64,000 nucleotides of DNA from Rhodococcus sp. OK302 (GCF_002245895.1 NZ_NPJZ01000002.1:248001-312000); one strand, 5' to 3'; shown: positions 35,533 through 44,943, counted from the first letter of the stretch. Program-made: numbers and translations. Notes: generated by a model from the sequence alone, not told the origin.

Positions 35533-35770
35533 GTGAAAGACATGCCAGATAGGTCCGAGAGTCACACTGCCGGATCACCTATCGGCCGGCATTGGACAGT
35601 GTCATCATTCTTCGTCGACACGATCACTCATACGGGGCGGTATGCAGCCCCGACCGCGTGCCGTCAGCGGCCGGAGCGTGCAGCGTGGCAGGCCCCAAAA
35701 TTCCCCTTCGGTGCCCGCCACACCGCTCCCCGCTACTGAGCGAGAGCGCTGAACGTGTGAGTGTGCCGAT
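35533..35770 (+). repeat. Isolated left end of the IS3-family element
   Basis: This segment matches 30690-30905 over its whole length. Shared stretches include GTGAAAGACATGCCA, GTGTCATCATTCTTCGTCGA, CGTGCCGTCAGCGGCCGGAG and CGCTGAACGTGTGAGTGTGC. It ends at the first codons of orfA and then diverges. No transposase follows. It is either a one-ended remnant or a site left by deletion between two IS3 copies. Confidence 0.75.
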
Positions 35771-35889
35771 GACCATACCGGCGTCACACACTCAGCGGGC
35801 CGATGCAGAGCACCGGACGACGTCAAGCATATCCGCAGCCGCCGCAGCCGCCGACCAGACGGCGTTCACCCGAAAACCGATGCCACCCT

Positions 35890-36357
35890 TCACGGCTCGG
35901 TCGGTTCGGCGGCAAGCACCTGCGCGCGGACGATGCGGGAGCGGCTCAGCAGATCGGTCATCGCCTCATCGGGGTGCGCCAGCTCCGGCAGGTCACAGCC
36001 TTCCCGCAGTAGCTCGTCGGTGAACCCGATCTGTTGGCGGCATTGACGCAATGCGGTTGCGGTCACAGGCTTTTCGTCGAGCCTGCGGGTGAGGTAGTCG
36101 ATGTTTTCGCCGAGACTGTGTCCGGGATTTTGGATTCCGCTGCCGCTGCGGCGTGTCGAGATCATGTCGATCCAGTCGGCGAGTTCGCCTCGCGCTGCCT
36201 CGTTCTCCACTGCCGTCTGTAGGGACGCATCGACAGCGGCCGGGGAGGTGATGTCGGCGCACGGGTGGCCGTGGCGGGCGAAGATGTCGACGAGCTGGCG
36301 GTTGGCGAGTTCGTCGCGGCGACTCCACCACCAGGATGCGCGGAGGAACACGTCCAC
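35890..36357 (-). CDS. Hypothetical protein
   Basis: The product has 155 residues. It begins MDVFLRASWWWSRRDELANR and contains LADWIDMISTRRSGSGIQ and HPDEAMTDLLSRSRIVRAQV. It is predicted to be soluble and helical, with a tryptophan-rich N-terminus. There is no signal peptide or known motif. It follows the IS3 left end and is separated from the permease gene by about 190 bp. Confidence 0.5.
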   Translation of the reverse strand: MDVFLRASWWWSRRDELANRQLVDIFARHGHPCADITSPAAVDASLQTAVENEAARGELADWIDMISTRRSGSGIQNPGHSLGENIDYLTRRLDEKPVTATALRQCRQQIGFTDELLREGCDLPELAHPDEAMTDLLSRSRIVRAQVLAAEPTEP

Positions 36358-36545
36358 AGACCTGCTGCCTGTGTCTCAACCGTGTCACAGAACGTCTGAT
36401 CCGGACACACGCGGAATGCACCGAGGCGTAGGCGCAACGCAACCTGCACCCGACAGGGCCGCGGCCATGCAGGGACCCAGGGAAACCTTGAACACGTTCA
36501 CGATCAACAGTTTTCAGCGTTTCATACGAGTGCCAGACCCGACGA

Positions 36546-38021
36546 TCACCCCTCGTTCCGTTCGCCCCGGAAGGCCGCCGCGCGAGCCATCTGCACCGGC
36601 CGACAGCGAAGAATCGCCCACGCAACACCCAGAATTGCGAACCACACTGGGGTGATCAGCAGTGCATGGAGCGTGTCCTCCTTCTGGGTGAACGCCCAGA
36701 TCAGGAATCCGAAGAAGGCCAACACGACGTAGCACATCGGGATCCCGCCTGGCATCTTGAATGTCGATGCCTCGTGCAGGTGCGGGCGGCGCTTGCGGTA
36801 CACGATGTAGCTGATCAGGATGATCGTCCAGACGAAAATGAAGCAGAGCGAGGAGATGGTCGTCACGATGGTGAACGCCTCGATGATCGAGCTTCCGACC
36901 GCGACCATCACGACACCGGCCAGCAGGAACACACCCGAGAGATACAGCGCGTTCGCCGGGACCCTGCGGGAGGTCAGCTTGCCGAACGAGGCCGGCGCAT
37001 CGCCCTGTTGGGCGAGGCCGTAGACCATCCGCGAGGTCGAGTAGATACCCGAATTCGCCGACGACGTCGCCGATGTCAGCACCACGAAGTTGATCACCGA
37101 GGCGGCGATCCCGAGGCCGGCGAGAGCGAACATGGCCACGAACGGGCTACGGTCCGCGACGATCTCCCGCCACGGGGTGACCGAAATGATCACGGTCAGC
37201 GCGACAATGTAGAAGAGCATCACACGAACCGGAATCGAGTTGATCGCCTTGGGCAGATTCTTCTCCGGGTTCTTGGCCTCGGCCGCAGTGGTACCGACGA
37301 GCTCGATGCCGACAAACGCGAAGGTCGCAATCTGGAACCCGGCAACGAAGCCCATGATCCCGGTCGGGAACATACCGCCGTCGTTCCACAAGTTGGCGAA
37401 CGAGGCCTCGGCACCACCGGGCGCGATGAAGTGCGTGAAGATCATCACGAGCCCGACCACGATCAAGCCGACGATCGCGACGATCTTGATCATCGCGAAC
37501 CAGAACTCGGTCTCGCCGAACGCCTTAACCGTGGGCAGGTTCATCCCGATCAGAACGACCACCGCCGCGAGCGCCGGGATCCACATCGGCAGCGAGCCCC
37601 ACCAGTAGGCCACGTAGCCCGCGATCGCGATCACGTCGGCGATGCCGGTGACGATCCAACAGAACCAGTACGTCCATCCGGTGAAGAAGCCCGCCCACGG
37701 CCCCAGCAGATCCGAGGCGAAATCCGCGAACGACTTGTAGGCGGAGTTCGACAGCAGCAGCTCGCCCATCGCCCGCATGACGAAGAACAGCATCGCGCCG
37801 ATGATCATGTACACGAAGATCACCGACGGCCCCGCCAGCGAGACCGTCTTACCGGACCCCATGAACAGGCCGGTGCCGATCGCACCACCGATCGCGATCA
37901 GTTGAATGTGTCGATTGGACAGCTGCCGGGACAGTCCCGGCTCGTGCGACTCCGGCTTCACAGGGCCGCGAGCGGCGGTGGGCGACGCCGAAGGTACGGC
38001 GGGCTCAGTCTGATCGGACAC
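36546..38021 (-). CDS. cycA: CycA-type amino-acid permease (D-Ala/D-Ser/Gly)
   Basis: The product has 491 residues from GTG 38021, which is preceded by TTAGGAGCACCT; the frame extends upstream but lacks support. Twelve transmembrane helices of the APC/AAT family are visible, beginning HIQLIAIGGAIGTGLFMGSG, the substrate-binding unwound helix 1. FAFVGIELVGTTAAEAKNPE and SANSGIYSTSRMVYGLA are also diagnostic. CycA imports D-alanine, D-serine and glycine by proton symport, and this match is strong. The context with AldR and alanine dehydrogenase supports an alanine substrate. Confidence 0.85.
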   Translation of the reverse strand: MSDQTEPAVPSASPTAARGPVKPESHEPGLSRQLSNRHIQLIAIGGAIGTGLFMGSGKTVSLAGPSVIFVYMIIGAMLFFVMRAMGELLLSNSAYKSFADFASDLLGPWAGFFTGWTYWFCWIVTGIADVIAIAGYVAYWWGSLPMWIPALAAVVVLIGMNLPTVKAFGETEFWFAMIKIVAIVGLIVVGLVMIFTHFIAPGGAEASFANLWNDGGMFPTGIMGFVAGFQIATFAFVGIELVGTTAAEAKNPEKNLPKAINSIPVRVMLFYIVALTVIISVTPWREIVADRSPFVAMFALAGLGIAASVINFVVLTSATSSANSGIYSTSRMVYGLAQQGDAPASFGKLTSRRVPANALYLSGVFLLAGVVMVAVGSSIIEAFTIVTTISSLCFIFVWTIILISYIVYRKRRPHLHEASTFKMPGGIPMCYVVLAFFGFLIWAFTQKEDTLHALLITPVWFAILGVAWAILRCRPVQMARAAAFRGERNEG

Positions 38022-38572
38022 AGGTGCTCCTAAGAAATGGACGCCGACAAAGACGGCGAAGTGAGGTGGGTAGACGAGGTCGGTTTCGTACGTCCCGAGC
38101 GAGGAGGATCGCACGGCGACTCCGGGGTAGATCGGTTCGATCTGCGGATCACCGGCCCTGCACTGCGACACGATGCTGGTCGGCGGCATGCGCGGTCCGG
38201 GCAATTTACCCGTCCACATTCAGGTAGGCACGGCGCACCGGTACCAGGTATCTGAGGGATTCCCGGGAGAATGTGCTCACCCCGGCGCCCACCGCGACCG
38301 AACTGCGTTCCTTTGTGAATGCAGCACCTCGGCCAGTCGATGTGCTGCGCGTCACACTGTATGGGTGCGCACCGACAGATGCAACCGGACACCGCTTCTG
38401 GAGACATCACAGAAACGACCAAAGGCTCAGAATCTACTGCTACACAGTGCATTTCATGACATAAATGGGCGGGCCCAGCCAGGCGACATGCCAGGCTCGA
38501 TCGGTGAAGTCATCGCTGCGCGATCACCCAAGCAACGGTGATTACGAGGGCACTGGGTGTAAACCTCTCGTG
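38022..38572. other. Intergenic region between cycA and the Lrp-type gene
   Basis: No gene is supported. The left part is the promoter side of cycA. The plus-strand frames here are antisense to it or too short. A moderately A+T-rich stretch at 38395-38470 is the only notable feature. Confidence 0.35.
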
Positions 38573-39127
38573 TCAGCCTCGCCTAGGGGCCGTGTCCAGT
38601 CCAGGCTCCACGGGGCGACGACGAGGAAGCAGGTGTTCGAAGATGAGGATGGTTTCGGTCGAAGCGAACGCCGGATGGGCGCTGAGGTGATCCAGGACGA
38701 ACCGCCTCAACTCATCACTGTTTGCGGTGGCGACATGGACGAAGAAGTCGTTGGCGCCGGAGATGAAGTACACGTTGAGCACTTCCTCGATGCCAGCTAG
38801 CTGTTCGGCGAGCTGCCCCAGATGATGTCGCGCATTGGCCCGCACGCGAACTGCAACCATTGCCTGCAGATCCCTGCCGAACGCAGCCGGGTCGATGTCT
38901 GCATGGAAGCCACGGATTACCCCCCGGTCGACCAGTGAACGTACGCGCCCCAGGCAGGTCGAGGGAGCAATGCCTGCCAAGGCAGCGAGGGCACTGTTAG
39001 TAGTTCGCGCGTCGTAGGAGAGCTGATCGAGAAGGATTCTGTCGATGTCATCGAGGGGAATTGCACGCCGAACATCATTCGATCTGACGGCTGCAGATTG
39101 CGTGCTGGCCGAATATTCGTTACTCAT
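38573..39127 (-). CDS. aldR: Lrp/AsnC-family regulator, AldR-like
   Basis: The product has 184 residues. The HTH (LDDIDRILLDQLSYDARTTN; LAALAGIAPSTCLGRVRSLV; DRGVIRGFHADIDPAAFGRD) is followed by the RAM ligand-binding domain (AMVAVRVRANARHHLGQLAE; VYFISGANDFFVHVATANSD). It is divergent from alanine dehydrogenase, exactly as aldR and ald are in mycobacteria, where AldR controls ald in response to alanine. The 140-bp A+T-rich gap probably holds its sites. Confidence 0.85.
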   Translation of the reverse strand: MSNEYSASTQSAAVRSNDVRRAIPLDDIDRILLDQLSYDARTTNSALAALAGIAPSTCLGRVRSLVDRGVIRGFHADIDPAAFGRDLQAMVAVRVRANARHHLGQLAEQLAGIEEVLNVYFISGANDFFVHVATANSDELRRFVLDHLSAHPAFASTETILIFEHLLPRRRPVEPGLDTAPRRG

Positions 39128-39267
39128 GTCGATATTTTACAGAATTTTGTTCCAGACTATTGGCACTTGCTCAATCTTTCTTCACTATTGCTTTCGCCAG
39201 TCGAACTCACGACATCAACCCAGCGCCCATTTCGGCGCTGCGGCCCCTTCGATCACCGGAGTAGGAC

Positions 39268-40367
39268 ATGCGAGTCGGGATCCCCCGCGAAATCAAAACC
39301 ACGAGTACCGAGTTGCCATCACCCCCGCAGGTGTGCACGAACTGGTCGGTCGCGGCCACGAAGTGGCCATCGAAACCGGAGCCGGCCTCGGATCATCCTT
39401 CTCCGACGATGACTTCAAAGCCTCAGGCGCCCAGGTCTTTTCCACTGCCGACCAGGTGTGGGAGACAAGCGACCTGCTGCTGAAGGTGAAAGAACCCATC
39501 GTCGTCGAATACTCTCGACTGCGTCGAGGCCAGGTGCTGTTCACCTATCTGCACCTGGCCGCGTCGAGGGACTGCACCGACGCCTTGTTGGCCTCCGAGA
39601 CCACCTCCATCGCCTACGAAACGGTTGTCGGCGCAGACGGCTCACTCCCCCTGCTGGCCCCGATGAGCGAGGTCGCCGGCAGGCTCGCCCCGCAGGCCGG
39701 CGCCTATCACCTGATGCGGCACGGCGGCGGCCGCGGAGTGCTCATGGGCGGTGTCCCCGGGGTGCGACCGGCGAAAGTGGTCGTCATCGGCGCCGGAGTG
39801 TCCGGCAGGAACGCGATCGCCGTCGCGTACGGAATGCATTCCGACGTAACGGTTCTCGACCTCTCCACTGCCCGCCTCCGCGAGATCGACGCTCTTTACC
39901 ACGGGCAGGTGAAGACGATCACCTCCAACAGTCTCGAGCTCGAACAGGCCGTCCTTGATGCGGATCTCGTTATCGGCGCGGTCCTGATCCCGGGCGCCAA
40001 GGCCCCCAAACTGATCGCCAATGACCTGGTCGCACGAATGAAGCCAGGTTCAGTGCTCGTCGACATCGCCATCGACCAGGGCGGCTGCTTCGAGGACTCG
40101 CGTCCGACCACACATGCCGAGCCCACGTACCAGGTACACGGCTCTGTCTTCTACTGCGTGGCCAATATGCCCGGTGCCGTACCGCGCACCTCTACCTACG
40201 CACTGACCAACGCCACACTCCCGTATGTCGTCGCGCTTGCCGACAAAGGATGGGAAGTAGCGACGAACACCGTTTCAGGTCTCCGCCAGGGCCTGAGCAC
40301 CCACAACGGTGCACTTCTGTCCGACGAAGTCGCCGAGGCTCACGGATACAGTGCCGCCACACTCTGA
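39268..40367 (+). pseudogene. ald: Alanine dehydrogenase with a one-base frameshift after codon 11
   Basis: ATG 39268 gives MRVGIPREIKTT, then the reading moves to another register. The expected sequence (IKNHEYRVAITPAGVHELVG) needs five A residues at 39298-39302, where only four are present. All the rest is intact: the substrate-binding Arg in EYR, LLLKVKEP (Lys), FTYLHLA (catalytic His), the dinucleotide fold (VVIGAGVSGRNAIAV) and DIAIDQGGCFEDSR. Ald makes pyruvate and ammonia from L-alanine with NAD. The error sits in a homopolymer, so the gene may be intact in the cell. Confidence 0.85.
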
Positions 40368-40648
40368 CCTCTGTCGGCCGCACCGAACTGAGAACGTCCC
40401 GCACTCGACCGCCACCGACCATCGGACTGCCGGAGGCGAGCAGTCGGGCGCCCGGTTTCACGTAGCCGACAACGTCGTCCGATCAATCTGTGATCGAACG
40501 GCCGTATGGCACTCCTCCCAGATGCTTGTGCGACCACCCGGCACACGTTAGTTCGTCGTCGTCAGCCCTATCGATCGTCGACAAGGAACTTCGAAACAAG
40601 AAATTCCTCAGCAGCACAGACACATTGGTGGAACAATCCCAAGGAGTC

Positions 40649-40885
40649 ATGATGACCAATGACGACCACCTCCTTGCCTTTGCCCTGAAGTGGATGCATT
40701 GGGGAGGAGGTTCGGCCGGCGACATCCTGGTGGAGTTCGGTCTCACCCCGACCACGTACTTCCAGCGACTGCACGACTACCTGCGCAGCGGCGCAGCCCT
40801 AACCCTGCCGGAGCACGTTGCGCATCAACTCGACACCCTCTGCATCAACCGAAAGGCTCAGTCCGGTCCTCGTCGCGACCACTGA
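40649..40885 (+). CDS. DUF3263-like small protein
   Basis: The product has 78 residues. Two ATGs (40649, 40652) follow CAAGGAGTC; the second has better spacing. LLAFALKWMHWGGGSAGDIL, then VEFGLTPTTYFQRLHDYLRS, fits the DUF3263 pattern (W-x-x-x-x-G-x-x-x-x-x-I-x-x-x-F-G-x-x-x-x-x-Y-x-x-x-L), a predicted small helix-turn-helix. It is found next to WhiB and sigma-factor genes in related genomes. It may bind DNA. Confidence 0.65.
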   Translation: MMTNDDHLLAFALKWMHWGGGSAGDILVEFGLTPTTYFQRLHDYLRSGAALTLPEHVAHQLDTLCINRKAQSGPRRDH

Positions 40886-40945
40886 CGCACCGCAGGCGTA
40901 CGACCTACGGAGAACGACCGCTACATCGACGAGGAGGACATCACG

Positions 40946-41236
40946 ATGCCCAAATCCACCTCGCAATTCCCCGGCCCTGTCAGCGAGGCATGGGATTGGC
41001 AACTTCGTGTGCGGTGCCGACAGCTCGATACCAATCTGTTCTTCCCGCGAGAAGGCGAAGGACGCATCGCGCGAGCCCGCCGCAAACGCGTCGCGAAAAC
41101 CGTCTGCGCTCCGTGTCCAGTCCTGCGGACGTGCCGGCTTCATGCGCTCCAAACCCGAGAACCCTTCGGAGTCTGGGGTGGCACCACCGAAGGTGACCGG
41201 AATCGGATCTCGATCGACGAACCAGGACCGTTCTGA
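40946..41236 (+). CDS. WhiB-family iron-sulfur regulator
   Basis: The product has 96 residues. The four cluster cysteines are visible: VRCRQL, then CAPCPVLRTC. They are followed by the G-V-W-G-G motif (FGVWGGTTEGDRNR), which contacts sigma-A. WhiB proteins bind a [4Fe-4S] cluster and work with the principal sigma factor; individual members respond to redox stress or antibiotics. This one is near a DUF3263-like gene and an anti-sigma-like gene. The ATG start is preceded by GAGGAGGACATCACG. Confidence 0.85.
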   Translation: MPKSTSQFPGPVSEAWDWQLRVRCRQLDTNLFFPREGEGRIARARRKRVAKTVCAPCPVLRTCRLHALQTREPFGVWGGTTEGDRNRISIDEPGPF

Positions 41237-41348
41237 GAGTACCGAAACGCCAAGCGCTGCAAGATCAACACAATGCATCGCCAGGTCAACCGCGATCAGC
41301 CGGACACATTGAGAAGAGGTAGTCACGATCCGTGAGAACAAGCTCCCG

Positions 41349-41540
41349 GTGATACCGGTTCCGCCGCCGGCCTGCGCCGGCGTCGGCGTCGACCTCGATG
41401 CCATCCGCGACAACGCCGCGGCTCTGCAGTTGCGAGCCCGCACGTGCGAAGTGATGGGCGCTGGTAAAGGCCAACGTCTATTACCACGGACCGGTACCGG
41501 CGGTGCGCGATGCGGGTATCACCGCGCCGGTTCGTGCCTG
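41349..41540 (+). pseudogene. alr: Alanine racemase N-terminal fragment, frameshifted
   Basis: The frame reads CAGVGVDLDAIRDNAAALQL and ARTCEVMGA, the start of an alanine-racemase barrel (V-D-L-D-A-I-x-x-N). An extra G then shifts it. The next register gives VKANVYYHGPVPAVRDAGIT, which contains the pyridoxal-phosphate lysine motif V-K-A-N-x-Y-x-H-G. Homology ends near 41540, about 65 residues in, where a full enzyme would have about 370. It is a truncated relic beside the alanine genes. Confidence 0.7.
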
Positions 41541-41873
41541 GCTGACTGTTTCCTGGCGCACAGCACAGACAAGCAATCAACGAAAAAATTGACCTGACAG
41601 TGCACAGCATCGACCAACCACACGAGATTGCCCATGCGGCAGCCAATTCCGGACGTACCGCACACGTTCACTCAAGGTGGATCCCGGCATGGGCCGCAAC
41701 CAACCGAGCCCGCCGCGAGAACGCGAGACGTACCCCGAAAATTGGAGTTGACCGTCAATCCCGAAGACCCCGGACAGCAGGCCCATTCGGGACCAAGCGC
41801 GCAACCGTCACCTCTTCCTGACAGCGGAGACGACCTCTACCGATTCCCGACGATTCTTCACCGACCTGGAGAC
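41541..41873 (+). other. No firm gene; open frame upstream of the RsbW-like gene
   Basis: An open frame (from 41628) runs in phase into the RsbW-like gene but is proline- and arginine-rich without motifs. It is probably not translated, since the gene has its own start at 41874. A longer N-terminal extension cannot be excluded. Confidence 0.3.
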
Positions 41874-42281
41874 ATGAGGATGCTCTACCGATCAACAATA
41901 GAAATCCCTACTCACCCAGCACCATTCACGACCACAGCACTACGGGAGCTCATCGCGAAGCTCACCCGCGACTGCGGCGTCGATGCCGACACCACGGCGG
42001 ACCTCATGCTGGCAATCAACGAAGCCGCGATCTTCTTGCTCAGCCACGCTGCACGGGACAATGTACTCACGTGCCAGTGCGCGCTGCAGACCGGCGTGCT
42101 GCGCGTGATGCTTGCAACGAGAATGGGGTCGCAGATCCCCCCGGATCCGTATTCCTTCGAGTTGTATATAGTTCGCCAACTCGTCGATCGAATGGACCTG
42201 GACCTGCACTCGGAATCGAGCGCCTCATCACCAACTGCAATACTCGTTCTCGAAAAAGAGATCTCTCGGAATGCGTTGTGA
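41874..42281 (+). CDS. RsbW/SpoIIAB-like anti-sigma ATPase-type protein
   Basis: The product has 135 residues from ATG 41874 (CTGGAGAC upstream). FTTTALRELIAKLTRDCGVD, then DTTADLMLAINEAAIFLLSH with an N-E-A element, matches the HATPase_c_2 fold of serine-kinase anti-sigma factors. FELYIVRQLVDRMDLD fits the glycine-poor end of that fold. The canonical G-x-G lid motif is weak, so kinase activity is uncertain. It may regulate a SigB/SigF-type factor; no such sigma gene is in the window. Confidence 0.6.
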   Translation: MRMLYRSTIEIPTHPAPFTTTALRELIAKLTRDCGVDADTTADLMLAINEAAIFLLSHAARDNVLTCQCALQTGVLRVMLATRMGSQIPPDPYSFELYIVRQLVDRMDLDLHSESSASSPTAILVLEKEISRNAL

Positions 42282-42369
42282 GAGAGATAGTTCAACAGTT
42301 CCCCAGAACTAATCCGCCTTGAGGATCAACACGAACCATACAGGCAAGGATCGTCTCCACATCGACCGC

Positions 42370-43049
42370 GTATAGCGCTCCTCTCGGTCAGAGTGCTGCA
42401 GGACTCGACGACGACTTCCTCGATATCGCTTGCGGCCTTGGTGATCGGCCGATCCAGTTGCAGCACCTCGGCTACCAGGTCGACAACAAGGCCGCGCATA
42501 GTCTTGTCGGCGAGATCGCGGGGACGGACCCGGCGCAGCATCTCGGCCGCCTGTTCAGCGCGGGGCCCACGGGGAGCACCGGCGGGAATCAGGTGGGCGA
42601 GCATGACATGGAGCCGATTGACGGTTTGGGTGGGTCCTGACCAGGTCCTCGCGGTGTTCGACAATTGCGGAGTGCGGTGACCGTGGCACCGATCCGGGCG
42701 GTGCTCAGCCCGTGCGCGGTCAACACAGCGACCCCAACGGAAACCGCGTCGGCGTCGTCGCTCTTGCGTCCATGACCGGTCCGGTCGAGAGCACCCGCAC
42801 CCGTGCAGCCAGCTTCGCGGGGACATCGACCACGTCCACACCGTCATCACTCAGGCGGGTCGTCAACGGCGCCCCCAGACCGGTGGCACCCTCGATCGCC
42901 CAGCCCGCATCCGCCCATTTCCGCGCAAACCGGCGCAGCGACCGATATCCGTCGTCGCTGACCGGCACACGGATGGTGGCCAACGTCCGCAGCGAGGCAT
43001 CAACCGCGGCCGCGGTACACGACGCCTTGTGTGGATCAACAGCGATCAT
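42370..43049 (-). pseudogene. IS110-family transposase, truncated and frameshifted
   Basis: From ATG 43049 the minus strand reads MIAVDPHKASCTAAAVDASL, with the RuvC-like first Asp, then KWADAGWAIEGATGLGAPLT and VVDVPAKLAARVRVLSTG. A frameshift near 42770 follows. The next register continues TQTVNRLHVMLAHLIPAG, AEMLRRVRPRDLADKTMRGL and VAEVLQLDRPITKAASDIEE. Homology ends near 42370, so the C-terminal serine domain is missing. It is inactive. Confidence 0.8.
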
Positions 43050-43269
43050 TACCGACTTCTGGAGTCCTGAGCTATATGCGTCATAACAATTCCTCGCCTC
43101 AGAGTGACTTCGGGAGAGGGTAGGGCACAACAACTTTCGGCTTTGCAGGCCTCTTCCAAGCGACTCCCCGCAGTCGACGATGGGCCAGACGCGCAGGCCG
43201 GTTCGAAATCAACCCCATCGGGCGACAGGTGGTACACGAGCGACCCGGCCACCGTCTCGGACATCAAGG

Positions 43270-43430
43270 CCGCAGACCACGATCCCTGCTCCACATTCAA
43301 CAAGTTGGCGATACAGCCACACGCAGTGGGAGATATCTCCCGCGGAAACCGGAACCCCTTGTACGTCGACGACACCACCACCACATCCCGGATCGCGCGA
43401 TCTCAACAACGCGACTTGCCCAACGGCGCC
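43270..43430 (-). pseudogene. IS6-family left end with first transposase codons
   Basis: On the minus strand the end GGCGCCGTTGGGCAAG, CGCGTTGTTGAGATC is followed by a GTG start and SSTYKGFRFPREI. A frameshift then leads to ISHCVWLYRQLVE, and homology stops. The same end occurs at 44308 in the opposite orientation. The two left ends face each other around the P-loop kinase gene. Confidence 0.6.
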
Positions 43431-43542
43431 CTATGGATCAGTCGGGGTCATCGCGGACCTCCCCCTTGGTGGCTGGCATGCAGCCCACCGCACGCTCGCG
43501 AGATGTACTCTGCAACAACACTTTTCCCAGCGGGTCCAACCG

Positions 43543-44091
43543 CTACGCGGCAAATAGTCGGAAACGACCATCGCGAATGGCCTCTGTCACCCGTTCGGCA
43601 CTATGGTCTTCCGCTTCGCCCGACGTGTCGAGTACATGGCCATCGAACTCTCCGAGGTCGGAAAACTGATCCCACATCGTGAGGATCGGCCCCTCATCGA
43701 TCAAGGCCCACGGAGTGGTTCGGGCTTGGGCACGCTTCAGCGTGATGTCGCGCTGCGGCCGGAGCACGACGGAGTGGACCGCCAGGTTCGGGCGCTGCGC
43801 TGCTCGGGTCCGGAAGTGGTCGAGCATCCACGGCCCAATGATCCCGTCGATCACCGTGGTGAAGTCGCCGAGCGCATAGGTATAGGCGGCACCGGCGATC
43901 ACATCCACGACAGTCTGGTTCTGCGCATCAGACGCGGGATCGTACGGAGGTATCGCACCCGAAACGATGCAGTGCCAGAAGTCGTCCGTGTGCAGATGAA
44001 CGCCCTTGCTGTAACAGCGGGCAAGCTTCGCGGCGAGGGTCGACTTGCCGGCCCCGGGCGGGCCGGTCAGGATGATCACTTGTCCGTTCAC
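43543..44091 (-). CDS. P-loop kinase (AAA_33/zeta-like)
   Basis: The product has 182 residues from GTG 44091; the frame is open upstream. The Walker A (TGPPGAGKSTLAAKLA) lies at the N-terminus. It is followed by LHTDDFWHCIVSG, as in nucleotide or antibiotic kinases, YTYALGDFTTVIDGIIGPWM and a lid-like region RDITLKRAQARTTPWAL. The length fits small-molecule kinases such as chloramphenicol phosphotransferase or gluconate-kinase-like proteins. The substrate is unknown. It is bracketed by IS6-family left ends. Confidence 0.7.
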   Translation of the reverse strand: MNGQVIILTGPPGAGKSTLAAKLARCYSKGVHLHTDDFWHCIVSGAIPPYDPASDAQNQTVVDVIAGAAYTYALGDFTTVIDGIIGPWMLDHFRTRAAQRPNLAVHSVVLRPQRDITLKRAQARTTPWALIDEGPILTMWDQFSDLGEFDGHVLDTSGEAEDHSAERVTEAIRDGRFRLFAA

Positions 44092-44307
44092 GCACAACAA
44101 TCTATCCCTATCCTCGTGGCTGAAGCACCCGATATTTGCCGGCCTGGGATCAGTGCCCCGAAGGCAAGCCCTGTGCGGTCGAGCAGGCAACCGTTAACGA
44201 CGGTTGAAAACTGGTTCTAGCCCACTTTCCGTGATGGCTCACCTCGCGCCGCGTGCCGTTCCGGCAGGAGCGGAAATCGGCAGGAGATGATCGTTCTGGT
44301 GTTCTGA

Positions 44308-44687
44308 GGGCATTGTCACGTTGTTGAGATGACCTGATCTGGGATCATCTGGTGGTGTCATCGACGTACACAGGGTTCTGATTACCTCGGGAGATCATCA
44401 GCTACCAGGTCGCGCACCGGCGGATGATGTCGTCGGTCGAGCACCAGCAGAACAAATACTTGAACAATCGGTGCGAGAACTCCCACCAACCCGCCCGGCA
44501 ACGCGAACGCGCGAGGAAAGGCTTCCGCACTGTCGTTGCAGCGCAACGGTTTCTGTCCGCGTTCAGTCGCATCTCCCCGCACTTCCGCCCAGCGCGGCAC
44601 CGCATGACCGCCACCGATCACTGCACCGAACTCGCCATCCGATTCCAGGTATGGGATCAGGTCACCGAACAGACCGTCACTGCCTGA
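44308..44687 (+). pseudogene. IS6-family element with an internal deletion
   Basis: The left end (GGGCATTGTCACGTTGTTGA) is followed at 44354 by a GTG and SSTYTGF, a TGA, then LPREIIS. The sequence then jumps directly to the transposase C-terminus: SYQVAHRRMMSSVEHQQNKY, RCENSHQPARQRERARKGF, SRISPHFRPARH and a TGA at 44687. About 150 codons, including two catalytic Asp residues, are deleted, with an AGC shared at the junction. Confidence 0.75.
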
Positions 44688-44943
44688 CCGACCGCTCTGT
44701 GTAATGCCCTACTGCACCCGAAAACTGCTGCACCCCACACAACTTGACAACGCCAACAAAAGTCCCGCGACGACACGGTTCATCCCTGCGATTCGCAAGA
44801 GCTCAGTTCAAGGCCCAGGACAGCAGCCAGCTAAAGATATCGGCCGATTGTGAGGCTGACACCGAAAGCCGAGACAAAATGGGCGAACGAAGATTGTCCG
44901 ACAACTGTCCATTCAGCGTCACGCAATTGTCCTGAACTCGACG

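Noticed and set aside
36666..38033. 455-residue plus-strand open frame
   Set aside because: It is antisense to the whole cycA gene, is extremely rich in Asp/Arg/His, and has no ribosome site or motif. It is a shadow of the high-GC permease gene.
43104..43682. 192-residue plus-strand open frame
   Set aside because: It runs antisense to an IS6-family left end and part of the kinase gene, and is not protein-like.
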